64,000 bases of DNA, taken from the NCBI GenBank assembly GCA_004194705.1, contig SADC01001256.1, positions 496,001-560,000 of the forward strand, in the 5' to 3' direction. This DNA is from Ditylenchus dipsaci (Eukaryota > Nematoda > Chromadorea > Rhabditida > Anguinidae). Shown here piece after piece: positions 1 through 10,377 of the stretch. The notes under the pieces were generated by a model, which worked only from the letters and a program-made list of their open reading frames with translations, was not told the origin of the DNA and searched no databases. Both the position numbers and the translations under genes were made by a program. Each line of letters opens with the position of its first letter. The first letter of the stretch is position 1.

Positions 1-414
1 AATATTGGGGACCTTTCGGCCGGGGACGGTTTGGCGGGGACCTTTCGGGGTGGACCCCCAAAAATATAGCTTTTTTAAATAAACGTGTCTTGGAGTTTAA
101 AAATAATCTGGGTTAAATTGTTTTGGTCTAATTTTTTTATTTGTTGATTCATACACGACCAATGATGAGAACCAGAAAGGAATGCTGAACTGTTGTTTTA
201 AAGCAGACCATTTAATAAAATAATCAACTTCGGCAAAACCTCATAATTAATTTTGCTCGCTTATACTCTTTACTGGAAATGGATCTGTTCTTTGTCATAA
301 ATATGCAACAGGCTGATTCAAAAGTCCGCTGTTTAAAGCAGCTGGAAAAGCATTAAATTTAACAAAATCTTGACTAATATTTTGTCTTTCTATCTTCTTC
401 ATAAATGTTTATGT

Positions 415-622
415 CAGGGAACGTAACTATACTTTTTAAAAAGATTTGTACTTTTTTGGGACCCAAAATTTTTTTATTTTTGAAGTTTTTAGTTAAAATC
501 TTTTTTTTGGTGCTCAAAAATCAATATGCACTGGATAAAATGGCACTTTTTGACGAAAAATGACTAAATTGTACTTTTTTGGCCAAGTGTACTTTTTTCA
601 AAAATTTGAGTTACGTACCCTG
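415..622. mobile_element. hAT-like MITE, 208 bp, with exact 8-bp TSD
   Basis: The element begins CAGGGAACGTAACT and ends AGTTACGTACCCTG, an imperfect inverted pair. It is flanked on both sides by the identical octamer GTTTATGT (407-414 and 623-630), the size made by hAT transposases. It has no coding capacity. A relative lies in the opposite orientation at 50488-50706 and a more decayed one near 32250-32445; they share the internal stretch around ACAAATCTTTTTAAAAA and the GGTGCTCAAAAATCA block. Assignment to hAT rests on TSD length and the CAG..CTG ends. Confidence 0.8.
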
Positions 623-1228
623 GTTTATGTGCTTTTTCATTTGAAAAACAATATTTAAAAAATTGCAAAAACAGGGTACAAAAAACATTTTTTGACGCTA
701 CTCGATTTTGCTACTCGTTAACGTGTGTTTAGAAAAAGCAATCGGTAAACACGACCTTGTAGCGCACGACTTTCCAGTTTATGTGGCAATATTAATTTAG
801 ATTAACACATGGCTGACATACGGTTTTGTGATAAAAAAAGTTAACAAACAAAATAAAAAGGGAAAATGCATTTTTGACGAAATTTGATTAAGTCGCCATT
901 TTTATAAAAGTTTAATTTTATAAAAGCTGTACCTCAGGCAAGTTTTAATTAAAAGATCATTATACGGGACACCTCTGAAAGCGCTACAAGATAGCTCTAA
1001 TAGAATTTTTTGTGGATAGCACAAATGTGTTTCATAGCCATTTGAAAATAGTTATTTTTTGAAAAAGCACTAATATTTTTTGAATGTTCTTGTTTTTTTT
1101 TGCAATTTTGAAATAAATTTAACTCCATATTTAAAAGACAATACACTTCTTTAAAGAGGAGATCCATGCCTACAAAGTTATAAAATATTTAAAAAGCCGA
1201 TTTTGAATCGCCCGGTACTAATAAGATC
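623..1228. other. AT-rich intergenic stretch, no gene seen
   Basis: No reading frame with recognisable protein similarity and no clean inverted-repeat boundaries were found. Bases 1-60 repeat GGGGACCTTTCGG and may be the right end of an element that starts outside the window. Confidence 0.4.
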
Positions 1229-1402
1229 ACAGTCTAAACTGGATATAACGTACAAGAAAGGACCGTGTTTTTTGTCCGTGATAAAAAGCATCCATTTAGG
1301 TCAAATTATAGTAGCTCTAGCCAAATCAGCTAAACTTTGCGTCCGTTTTATAGAGCTAGCTGTCTATTATATAAAGATCCGTTATATTGAGCGTCGACTG
1401 TA
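1229..1402. mobile_element. TA-flanked MITE of the CAGTC family (degenerate left end)
   Basis: The right end reads GAGCGTCGACTGTA and the left end CAGTCTAAACTGGATATAACG-like, matching in inverse orientation with mismatches. This is the first of many copies in the window of a family whose termini read CAGTCGACnCTCnATATAACG and which insert at TA. Confidence 0.5.
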
Positions 1403-1462
1403 CCAACAAAAACAAGTCCTGAAATCAGGTTTTTATCTAAAGTGGTTACAAAAATGTTATTA

Positions 1463-1602
1463 TACAGTCGACGCTCTCCATAACGGACAAAAAATTTTGC
1501 AGATTTAGTTAGAGTTAGTATGATTTGACCTAAATCGACGCTCTGCATAATAGACGCTCTCTATAACGGACGGCTGAGCTCGGTCTCTTGACGTCGACTG
1601 TA
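1463..1602. mobile_element. TA-flanked MITE of the CAGTC family
   Basis: The element runs from TACAGTCGACGCTCTCCATA to GACGTCGACTGTA, with TA on both sides. Internal repeats of the terminal motif (GACGCTCTCTATAACGGAC) occur near the right end. At about 140 bp it is non-coding. The terminal CAGT and TA duplication are those expected of Tc1/mariner-superfamily elements, most like pogo/Tigger types; this is family knowledge, not demonstrated here. Confidence 0.7.
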
Positions 1603-1858
1603 TTGTATCTGAAGCAATTTCTCTTTCTTTCAAGCTCTTGCGTGTTAAAAAGGCCGTGGCCACGAGTGCTGGACAGTGTTGTGACTTGGCTGAAAATTTT
1701 CCTCTCCTCTTCCTCATTCCTCATCGCCTCTAGAAAATTTCCTCTCCTCATTCCTCTTCCTCGTCGCGTCTAAAATTTCTTCCTCTCCTCATTCCTCTTC
1801 CTCTGAGGAACACTTTTCCTTCCTCATTCCTCTAAATTTTCCTCATCCGCTTTTCAGA

Positions 1859-2188
1859 ATGAGCGAAACTACAACTAACTCTACACCTGGCGATGGAAAG
1901 GTCTCAAAAGGAGGTTTGTTCGACTACTTCAAGGACACAACCACAAAGACTCCTACTTCGACGCAATGTACCCCCGGCGGACAGTCTCAATTGATGGGTG
2001 CGCGCCGTTTCCTCGAAAGTTCATTTCCCAAAAAGTTCGTTTACGAATATTGTTTCATCCACAAAATCTGTCCCGACATGAATGTTTGGTTGCTCCCCGT
2101 TGAATTAATCCTCCAAATTTGTAGAGTTCGAATCCCGGTGGTAGCAAAGGTACTTTTCTTTGCAGAAATATTTTTAGGGGACCAGTAG
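1859..2188 (+). other. Small open frame inside the hAT element, possible transposase N-terminus remnant
   Basis: The 109-codon open frame starts 7 bases after the left pyrimidine-rich arm of the hAT element. Residues 18-28 include SKGGLFDYFKD, which is reminiscent of the start of a BED-type zinc finger as found at the N-terminus of hAT transposases. The required cysteine pair and histidine pair are absent, so no function can be claimed. The downstream part (about 2040-2188) reads into sequence carrying a GAGTTCGAATCCCGG segment that looks tRNA-derived. It is probably decayed or never coding. Confidence 0.25.
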
Positions 2189-2344
2189 TATTGAGGTGCT
2201 AACACAGAGAAAGATGTACTCAGGTGGTAGTACCAAAATTACGTTTTAGCAAGATTTACGAAAACTGTAAAATAACATCAAAATGTGATTTTACTACTCA
2301 CGTCTTTTCAAACGCCCGAAAGTGTGTCATTTAGCTTTTTAGAC

Positions 2345-2445
2345 GTGTATGCATGGCGCAGTTTATAAAGCTCTTCGTCACACCATTCACATAGCAAAAT
2401 AGGCTGTTTTCCTCGGGGTCACGAGTTCGATCCCACCCTCTGGTA
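2345..2445 (+). repeat. tRNA-like SINE head
   Basis: TGGCGCAGTTTATAAAGC resembles an RNA polymerase III A box and GAGTTCGATCCCACC a B box, about 70 bases apart. The stretch AGCAAAATAGGCTGTTTTCC followed by GGGGTCACGAGTTCGATCCC recurs as the reverse complement at about 24280-24330, so it belongs to a dispersed family. No intact cloverleaf could be folded. Confidence 0.5.
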
Positions 2446-2502
2446 CATCCGATTTTTCACAAAAAAAATTGCAATTTTTTATTCACCCACTCGACGTAGA
2501 CA

Positions 2503-2760
2503 TACCGTAAAACCTCTATTAAACGGACACCCTCCAATAAACGGATACCCTCTAATAAACGGGCACCCTCAAGGACCTATATCTCAGCGCGAAAAAAATT
2601 TTTTGCAAATCTGTTTTTCGCGTTTTCTTGATCACCTCGATCTTAGTTGATTCCGATTTTTTTGAGTACCCAAAAATCTCAAAATCAAAATATTTTTTTT
2701 TCGATTTTTTAGGGGTTGAAAATTAAACGGGCATGCCCGTTTAATAGAGATTATACGGTA
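2503..2760. mobile_element. TA-flanked MITE of the CCGTA family, nested in the hAT element
   Basis: The ends are TACCGTAAAACCTCTATTAA and TTAATAGAGATTATACGGTA, bounded by TA. CCAATAAACGGA-type repeats of the subterminal motif follow the left end. Other copies with the same plan lie at 5965-6638, 13658-13920, 21810-22386, 33298-33550, 50943-51082 and 60820-60975. Confidence 0.75.
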
Positions 2761-3525
2761 GGTCATAGAGATCAGATTTTCAGCTTTTCTTATAAAATTT
2801 TGAGTACAAGTCCGATGAAAGTCCAGAATTTACGTCAAATACAAGGCAAAAGTTGAAACGCAACTTTTTTTGTATAAGGTTTGCGAGGTTTGTATTTCAG
2901 AGGGTGAGTTATACACCAAAAGAAAGCTGAGAATCTCCGCTTGCAGAAAATACATATCGAATTTTCAAAATACAGATTTTATTAATTTTATTAAGCTAAA
3001 TGACACACTTTCGGGCGTTTTGAAAAGCCGTGCTACTGTCAAACCATGTTTAGAACGCTTCAATAAGTGCAGAAAACAAACTTTGGAACCCAAAAACGTA
3101 AAAAAAAAATTGATCCAAGTGGACGACCGCTTGGTTTTGTTGGTACATGGGACATCCAGCAAAACTACGGTCAGTTCATAGAAAAAATGTTTGAACTAAC
3201 AGATATATCCCTACCCTGAGCCTAATGCTTTTCCTAAGTTAGACAATAGATGGGATGAAAAATGAAAAAAATCCAGTATTTACCTTCGGTCCACAAATAC
3301 GGTGGGGCACAAGGAGGTAAACCTGGACTTTATTGACTGAAGGGTCAGTTTTGAGGAAAGTTTTTGTCTTCCTCATTGTCTCAAAAAAAACTTCCTCTCC
3401 TCTTCCTCTTCCTCATCGCTCTGAAAAAGTTTTCCTCTTCCTCATTCCTCTTCCTCTGAGGAGAGGAAGAGGAGAGGAATGAGGATGAGGAATGAGGATG
3501 AGGAAGTCACAACACTGGTGCTGGA

Positions 3526-3712
3526 TTGTCCCGCCAATTCAAATAATTTCGTCTGTTCATTGAACTTCTGTACGAATTTTTCAGCTTGGTTTCTAACATA
3601 ACAAGGTCAATAATTCGATTTTAAGTACAGTTGTGTTAGAAACCAAGTTGAAAAATCCTCACGGAAGTTCAATGATTAGGCGAATTTTTTGAATTGGCGG
3701 GCACAATCCTTT
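3526..3712. mobile_element. Palindromic MITE with CCGCCAATTCAAA ends
   Basis: GTCCCGCCAATTCAAA is matched in inverse orientation by TTTGAATTGGCGGGCAC. Internally, TTCATTGAACTTCTGTACGA and ACGGAAGTTCAATGA, and ttcagcttggtttctaac and gttagaaaccaagttgaa, also pair. A single half of the same element lies at about 4690-4800. The CCGCCAATTCAAAT motif also occurs inside the two TTAA-flanked elements at 4472 and 4814. Confidence 0.6.
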
Positions 3713-3873
3713 ACAGGCCCTTTAATGGCCCTTTAAAGAAGTTTTTTTGGTGATAATAGAGAAATGTTAACTTTTCTCCTAAAGTTTCCCCGAGGCTCAA
3801 ATTTATTAATACTTTGCCATGCCAAATAATCATATATAGTTTGAAAAGTAGTAATTATTATTAATCTTTATTT

Positions 3874-4342
3874 TTAATGATGAACTACAATCCATTTTCT
3901 TCCTTTAGGATTGCGTACCTGTACACCCATCTCCCGAAGTCTGGTCTCTTTGGCGGTGATTGTCTGCTGGATGCAAACACAATCACTAGCCGATGAAAGC
4001 CGCTTGCAGTACCAACGGGGTCCATAGCGACTGTGAAATGATAATTCTTGAGCGCAGTCTCCTGGTTTAAGTGGCAATTCACAATAGCTACACTTGAAAC
4101 AATCTTTGTGAACTAAAAAAATAAAAATATAAAAACTAAAATTTTACAAAATACAAAGGAAGGAAATGAAAAAGACAACTGTTAAATATTCAAATTCATG
4201 CATTGCTTACATTGTTTTAAAAAAGGTTCCAGACTAAATACTTACTGGTCTCTTGTTCAACCACTAGTTTGTCAGCTAGAGCCACTACTTGTCCGCAAAT
4301 AGAGCATCTTTTTGGTGGTGCATCTTGTGCAGTGCCAAACAT
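3874..4342 (-). CDS. Small single-LIM-domain protein (2 exons, 111 aa)
   Basis: Exons are 4246-4342 and 3874-4112, with donor CCA|GTAAGT and acceptor TTTTTTAG|TT; the phases join to give 111 codons plus stop. Zinc finger 1 is canonical for a LIM domain: CSIC at residues 13-16, then exactly 17 residues, then HKDC, two residues, then CSYC. Finger 2 is divergent: 24 residues instead of about 17 separate CSYC from the next cysteine (WYCKRL), and the usual final C/H/D two residues later is missing, so zinc ligation there is doubtful. The short basic C-terminus ends KGRKWIVVHH. LIM domains mediate protein-protein contacts, often in cytoskeletal or transcriptional complexes; which applies is not visible. 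A TTTATT (AATAAA on the minus strand) lies just past the stop. The start is the first ATG of exon 1; further 5' exons cannot be excluded. Confidence 0.75.
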
Positions 4343-4471
4343 CCAAATTTAAAAAATTAGTATACATTTAAATTAAAATTACTCATTTTCTATTACACAG
4401 AAAAGGCTTTTCGGTTCGGAAATTTTTCACTCCGTGATTTTTCATAAACACAAGTGTTTTAGTGCAGCTTA

Positions 4472-4658
4472 TTAAAGGACCATGGTTTTACGCGCAATGG
4501 CATGTGCATAATTTGAATTGACGGGGCACAGTTCTCTTTCGTCTCAAACTTTACTTTTGGAGTCATTCGCCATAACTCCAAAGAGTACAGTTTGAGACGA
4601 AAGAGAAGTGTCCCCGCCAATTCAAATTTTCGTGCGCGCAAAAACCATGGTCCTTTAA
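4472..4658. mobile_element. TTAA-flanked piggyBac-like MITE, copy 1
   Basis: TTAA followed by AGGACCATGGTTTT at the left and AAAACCATGGTCCT followed by TTAA at the right. TTAA duplication is diagnostic of piggyBac-type insertion. Inner inverted segments (CTCTTTCGTCTCAAACT / AGTTTGAGACGAAAGAG) make most of the 187 bp a hairpin. No coding capacity. Confidence 0.75.
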
Positions 4659-4813
4659 CGGACCATAGTCAAGCGTTCTAAATGGACCCCACTAATTCAA
4701 AAAATTTGCCTAATCATTGAATTTCTGTACGGATTTTTCAACTTGGTTTCGAACAAAACAAGCTTAGAATATAATTTTAGGTAAAGTTTTAAAGTTTCAA
4801 TGAACTAAGATTT

Positions 4814-5010
4814 TTAAAGGACCATGGTTCTTGCGCGCAGTTGCAGGTCTAAAATTCGAATTGGCGGGGACACTTCTCTTTCGTCTATCAGTGCATTCTT
4901 TCGAGCCGTTTCAAATTACACGAAAGAGTACACTGATAGACTAAAGAGAAGTGTCCCCGCTAATTCAAATTTTGCGTGTGCCACTGCGCGTAAAAACCAT
5001 GGTCCTTTAA
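4814..5010. mobile_element. TTAA-flanked piggyBac-like MITE, copy 2
   Basis: This copy has the same TTAA-AGGACCATGGTT ends and the same inner CCCCGCCAATTC segment as copy 1, about 150 bp to its right, but a different loop (cttctctttcgtctatcag paired with ctgatagactaaagagaag). Confidence 0.75.
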
Positions 5011-5964
5011 CAATCCGTTTCCATGTGTAAGATTTGCCTATGGGGATTCAGAATTTCATGCTGAGCACAATGGTGTTTTAGTGTGGCCCTGAAAAAATCA
5101 GTACTCAGGTATGGAGTGTTGTAGCTTTTTTCCTACAGGCATACCTACTTGCTTTGAATTATTAAAAGATCACACACATCCTTCTCTAACTTTCTATAGA
5201 AACAGAATATCTATATCGTTAGAATAAAAAAAGTTATTAGTCTGAGAATGGTAAAGTTTCAGGTATCATAATTGTATATTCTTCATATAAATGCTCAGAA
5301 TTTATCCAAGATGTAATGATTTCTATGCAACATCAAAAAAATATAACGGATTGGAGAGGGGTATTGGAGAGGGTGCTCTAATTTTTTGTGATAGGCGTGA
5401 GTGTTCTTTTGATAGAAGGAAAACCTCTATTAGATGAGATACAGTAATTGCCTTTTTAGACAACTTTTTAATTAACGTGAAAAAAAGAAGTTTTTGTTAT
5501 TAAAAATTAATGCAAAAACAAATGAGCAAAAATTAGAATACTTTAAAGCTATTCACTCTGCTGGCTTTTGAAAAGTGAAAAGGTGTTGGAATGTGTGAAT
5601 GGCTTAAGGCTAATGCTCAACTTTTTAGAAAATCAATAGCAGAACAACAAGAAACAAAACACTAAGTTAGATCAATAAGAAAAATTTCTCAGTACTTTGC
5701 TTATTAGAACATGTGTTCACTTTTTATCGCAGTAAAACGTGTAAAAATTTTTAAATTTAAGTTATCATAAATACTTTAATAATTGAGTACAAAATTAAAA
5801 AAAAATCGATTCAAGTAAAGATCATTTAGCAGTCTTGCTTCGTTTTTTTGTAAAAGTGTCTAGTAAAAGTTTCAAAAAAATTGACTTGCCAAGAAATAAA
5901 AGATCACACAAATAAGTAACAACAATTCAAATGCGCAAAAAATACTTGAAAATTGAGAGGCCGT
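5011..5964. other. AT-rich intergenic sequence, no gene seen
   Basis: No recognisable coding sequence, RNA gene or bounded repeat in this stretch between the piggyBac-like MITEs and the next TA-flanked element. Confidence 0.4.
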
Positions 5965-6638
5965 TACCGTAAAACCTCTTATAGTATCCCCTGGTTCGAA
6001 ATCGTGCTTGTGGCATTGCGTTTTTGGCCCACTTTTCGAAGAAAGCTTTCATGCAAGTTACCGCTCATTTCGTAGCCAGCGAAATGATGTAACCATACTT
6101 GCACGGGCGCCGGCGCCCGGCGCCATTTTTTCAGTGCTTTTCATAACTTTTTAAATTATAGAAGTAGGCTTTTGAAACTGTGTTTTGTACTGATTTTCTT
6201 GGCCTTTTCAGCTTTTATGACACATACAGCTTTAGTTCTCTCAAAAAATTTCAGATTTCGCAAAGTTGAATTTTACACCGGGCGCCCGGTTCTGACACGT
6301 ACTTTTGAAAAGCAAGAGCATTTTGACTTATAATAGCGAATTGATTGACATGTAAAATATTTAAAATCAATAATTTGCATATCTACTTTTCTTGTGTTTT
6401 TACTTGGCGCCCGGCGCCGATTTTTCACAAAGAGGGCGCCGGCGCCGATTTCCGGCGCTGTTTTTTTCAAAGACCGGCGCCCTGGTCGGCGCCCGGCGCT
6501 GATTTTTTTGGCCGTGCAAGTATGGATGTAGCTTGCCCTAGACAAGTTTTGAAAAAGGGGTTGTGAAACACAGCGCCAAAACACGATTTCATATCAGGAG
6601 TGGGGGGGGGGGAAGGTACTATCAGAGATTTTACAGTA
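5965..6638. mobile_element. TA-flanked CCGTA-family element interrupted by a GC-rich hAT-like insert
   Basis: The outer ends are TACCGTAAAACCTCTTATAG and AGAGATTTTACAGTA. The interior TTCGAAATCGTG / CACGATTTCATATC pair supports one element split by the insert described at 6094-6524. A G12 run lies near the right end. Confidence 0.65.
6094..6524. mobile_element. GC-rich hAT-like MITE nested in the CCGTA-family element
   Basis: The ends CATACTTGCACGG and CCGTGCAAGTATG are perfect inverted repeats. Flanking octamers are GATGTAAC (6086-6093) and GATGTAGC (6525-6532), 7 of 8 identical. The subterminal regions are built from GGCGCC/GCCGGC palindromes, strikingly GC-rich against the AT-rich surroundings. 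It is non-coding. Confidence 0.65.
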
Positions 6639-6936
6639 TCTATATTTTATCTATTCGTTTTAATTTGATTTTTTGCATCTCATTTCTAGACACTTATCTA
6701 GTTTGTTAAGTTATTTTTAAAGTTACACCCAAAACTCTGTTACAGCATTTTTCAAGGCAGCGATCCAAACAGACTTTCTGCTGTCTTCAAAAAACAAAGA
6801 GCCTAAGGCAAAAAAACGAAAGAAAGGTTGAAAATCTGATTTTTTGAATTATATTGTGTAATTTGTATAGCCAATTTTATTTTTTAAAGTAAACAAATTT
6901 ACAAAATAGTTTTTCTTAAAAGCAATTATAAATTAG

Positions 6937-8655
6937 TTAATAACCACCACACTTAAAGATCATGACTGAGTGTTGGTTGACTTTTAGGAGAATAAAGTGA
7001 TTGATTTCATAAGAAACTCTAGAACCGAAGCTTTTTCCAACCACAGCATGCCAGGTTGCTCCAAATTGCTGTTCAAATGTATCTTTGAGGTAGGATGCTA
7101 CGTCCTAAACAAAAGAGACTTGTCAAAAGAGCCTCAAAATATATAGCATAATCATCTCCCTGTTTTGGGGAGGTTTTCAGACTTAGTCTTGTCCTAAAAC
7201 ACACAAACTTATTTTCGGGAAGGAGTTGGTATGCCGCATTGCGGCTTATAAATTTTCAATAAAAAGACTGGTAACTTAAAAAATAAAATGAGGTGGGTTC
7301 TTCAGAAAATTAGTAGGGTTGATTACATACATTAGAAATTTGACAATTTCATGTTTAAAAAAATTCAACCAAAAAGGATGATACGGAAAAATGTCTCCTT
7401 TTGGCGAAAAATTGCCGTCCTTTAGTGAAAATGTGCCAAACAGGACAAATACCCGCAATAAGTGGCACTTTTCCACATAAGGGGTATTTTTTTACAAAAA
7501 TAGAAAAAATAAAAAACCTTGTCTTGGTTGAATTTCTTCAGGCCTTCACGCACAATCGCCACACTAGTCTTTGTCTAAATAATCTATTGTTTGTAAAGCA
7601 CTGCTTTCAATGGGAATGTAATTTTGTCGAAGTAAAATGAAATTTCAAGGGTTCCTATGTTTTATTCGGGTAAATGTTTCTAAATAATTAAGATCTCTGT
7701 TTTAACTAGATTTTTTGTGCTTATCCGGTTTGTCGAAACCCCCCAAATAAACATTTCTAAGCAGTTTCTAATGTGAAAATTCGAACTTTTCTTGAAAAAT
7801 TGATAGCCTTTTAGTGTGAGTTAAGGTCAATTTTTGGTTATCTATCATTTTAGGCTTAGGCAAGGGTAGGCTAGCGTATGTTATGACCGACTCAAACATG
7901 TTTTCAAAAATATAAAAAAATGATAAAAAAAGTACTTGATTCTGTCCTAATACTACTTTAGCCTAAGCCTTATATAATAACAAAAAAATTAGCCTTAAAT
8001 TACCAATAAAATACAATCTACCTTTGAGTAGTTGAAGTCAAATTTTTTGAAAAAAAATCTAAAATTTCAGATTAGAAAATTACTTATCAATGTTTCTTTT
8101 GTTATATTAAGTAGAGAGAATTAGTCTAAGACGTCTTTTTAGTCACTTTTCAGAACTTTTCAGAAAGGGGGTGGCGGTGACAAACCGAATAGGTACCATT
8201 TTTTTTATTAACGGAGGTTTAATGGAAGGCTGAAAACTAGAGCACTTCTTGTTCTACGCTGTCATTTTTTTCTCTGACCTTAGGTATCTTCTCTTTTTGT
8301 TCTCATTTTTCCCCTTGATTGAATCGCAAAAAAGCAATGACAAGAGATAATATGAATTTCAAAAATTTGGTCCATCATAACATACACTAGCTCTACCATG
8401 CACCTAAGCTTAAAAACAAAAGTAAAAAGATGATTTTGAAAGAAAAATATGGAGAAAAAGGTATTCGCTACTAGCGCAGAATTTTTCAGCTAACTTTTCA
8501 GCTGAAAATCAAGAAGTCCACCCTCTGTTTAACTGTAACGTCGACATTCCCATGGTAATATTACTTAAATTTAGCAAAAATACCATTTCTGGTGTCATGT
8601 CAGTCTCCTTGATTTCAATATTGCTAGTGTCAACCACATCATGGGCTATATGCAT
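6937..8655 (-). CDS. Dynein light chain, LC8 type (divergent)
   Basis: The last exon (6937-7104) encodes 55 residues from DVASYLKDTFEQ through TWHAVVGKSFGS to the stop after FKCGGY. This lines up with the LC8 core: the helix before the TWH(C/A)VVG strand, FGS, HF, and a C-terminal FK-hydrophobic strand. The first exon (8584-8655) gives 24 residues ending DMTPEM, matching the conserved N-terminal DM(S/T)xEM. A middle exon at 8022-8058 (FKKFDFNYSK) fits the KYN..KD segment, but its 5' phase does not join exon 1, so about 7 residues (a micro-exon or different boundary) are unresolved. LC8 proteins are small homodimeric hubs in dynein motors and other complexes. This copy is divergent (for example QHSVMIFK in place of the usual GQ..ILLFK), so it may be a lineage-specific paralogue. 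Confidence 0.8.
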
Positions 8656-9663
8656 TATTTTCTATCAGCGAAGACTAGAAAAAATTAAAAGTTTTCAGCT
8701 GCAAAAATAATAATATAGATGCAAACAAATACCAAAAATCAATCAATGAACAAAACGTTTTTGTTGTTGTTCTAGCGCCGATTCCAGCAGAATAACAGGA
8801 GAAATGTGTTCCAACAGCCAAAAGGTTTTAAAGGCCGCTTCTTTTGCCTAGGCTTGTGTGTGTTCATGAATTGGGCTTTCTCCCACTCTACGAATGAAAA
8901 ATAAAGATATTGAGCCTCAGCTGTTTTTCTTTCATTAAATTTCAACCGAAAATAAACAGAAGTGAGTAAATAAAAAATTGTTTTAGCCTAGTCCAAAGAC
9001 AAACATTAAATTGGATTAAAGCTAATTGAAATCTTTCAAAATTTGAGTATTTAATGGTTTTTACTGAAATATTTCCGTGAAAAAGCAAAAAAAAACTGGT
9101 AAAAAGCTGTAAAAACACTAAAATTAACATGAGCGTTCAAAAAGTGTTGGCTCGTGTTTTTCTAAATAATAGTTTTTAATCTCCGATTAATTTCTGAGTC
9201 CTACAGTCATAAGTTTTAATTCAAGTTTTTTTCAAGCTGAATGTTCTACTTGAAGTAGTAATTATTCCCTAAAGTCAGGAGCTGAAAAAGGCATTATTTT
9301 CAAGTTCTGTTAAAAAAATTGAGTTTAGGGTCACCTAAAAGTAGCCTTGTCACTATGTTTAAAAGATTTAGGGCTGTATTGGGTGTAAGGTGGCTACTTC
9401 GTCCGTTTTTAAAATCCGTAAGACTCCTGATCCGATTCTCCTGATTAAAAACACCTTTAAGCTCCTTTTGCCAAGTCCCATGTTGAAAAACATGGTAAAA
9501 CAGTCAAATGGTCGGCATTTCAAAATTTGCAAAACTCAATTTTTTTTGGATCAGAACTTAGAAATAATGTTTTTTCAAGCTTCTGAACTGATTTTGAGTC
9601 GATATAGGGTGTTTGGGAACACTTTCGAAAAAGCTGATTTGGAAAAGGGGGGATATATCGAAG
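8656..9663. other. Upstream region of the LC8-like gene
   Basis: No coding sequence was recognised. Bases 9590-9640 (GATATAGGGTGTTTGGGAACACTTT) resemble the arms of the element at 12815-13205, so a fragment of that family lies here. Confidence 0.4.
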
Positions 9664-10027
9664 TACAGTCGACTCTCGATATAAGCACACATTGGAGCCA
9701 ATTTGGTTGGTCAGCAAAGAAATAGGGCAAATAATACCTTCGATATAAGCGCACTCGATATAAGCACACATTCGATATAAGCACACCCTCGGACCGGTCC
9801 CAGGCCAGTAAATCTCCCTCGATATAAGCACATCCGCTTATTATGGGATAAAACGTTAACTTTGAATCGTGAATAAGGCGTTAAAATCTTGCCACGAAAT
9901 ATCTTCGATATGATGTGATTTTTCTCTATACTTTTTGGTCATTCTCTTTCAAAAAAAAAGATCACTCTCGATATAAGCACACTTTTGCCCGGTCCCCAGA
10001 GTGTGCTTATATCGAGAGTCGACTGTA
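9664..10027. mobile_element. TA-flanked MITE of the CAGTC family, 360 bp
   Basis: TACAGTCGACTCTCGATATA at the left and TATCGAGAGTCGACTGTA at the right, flanked by TA, with GGTCC near both inner ends. CTCGATATAAGCACA is repeated at least five times inside, so the subterminal motif has multiplied in place. Confidence 0.8.
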
Positions 10028-10377
10028 GGGTCATAAAGTTAGTATATCTAAGTAGGGTCATAAATTTTTCTATGTTTTAATTTTCTCAGGCAATAAAAAA
10101 TCTGGATAAGTTCTAGTTGATTTTCTTTCGCCTGAATTTCGGTAATATCGCAAAAGTTTTGATACCAAATTATGAAAAGTTGTGGCTATATTTATTTTTT
10201 CAAAATAGCAAATTTTAACCGCAAATGCAGTCTTTTACACATTATTATTCACAAGACTACAATTTTAGAGCACTTTAACTTTTTATTAATCACTATCCAG
10301 CATGTTGTCCAGAGGCGGAGATACCCTGACTTGCATAACTGGTGAGTGTCCTCTGCTATTGCTACTGCTTACAATAA

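Larger units (their letters stand above)
1674..3517. mobile_element. 1.84-kb hAT element with TCCTC-rich arms and exact 8-bp TSD
   Basis: The ends are CAGTGTTGTGAC and GTCACAACACTG, perfect 12-base inverted repeats, flanked by identical octamers GTGCTGGA at 1666-1673 and 3518-3525. Both arms continue inward as TCCTC/GAGGA-rich low-complexity sequence (about 1690-1855 and 3360-3505) in inverted orientation, so the arms could pair over roughly 150 bases. A second inverted pair (about 2305-2335 with 2995-3025) lies inside. A 258-bp TA-flanked MITE is nested at 2503-2760 and a tRNA-like segment at about 2345-2445. Two short open frames (1859-2188 and 2870-3181, plus strand) do not show an intact transposase. 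Confidence 0.85.

Noticed and set aside
1859..2188. Intact hAT transposase N-terminus
   Set aside because: It only vaguely resembles a BED finger and lacks the metal ligands.
6937..7104. Axonemal dynein light chain 4
   Set aside because: The residues around TWHAVVGKSFGS and the N-terminal DMTPEM fit general LC8 better; no DNAL4-specific feature was seen.
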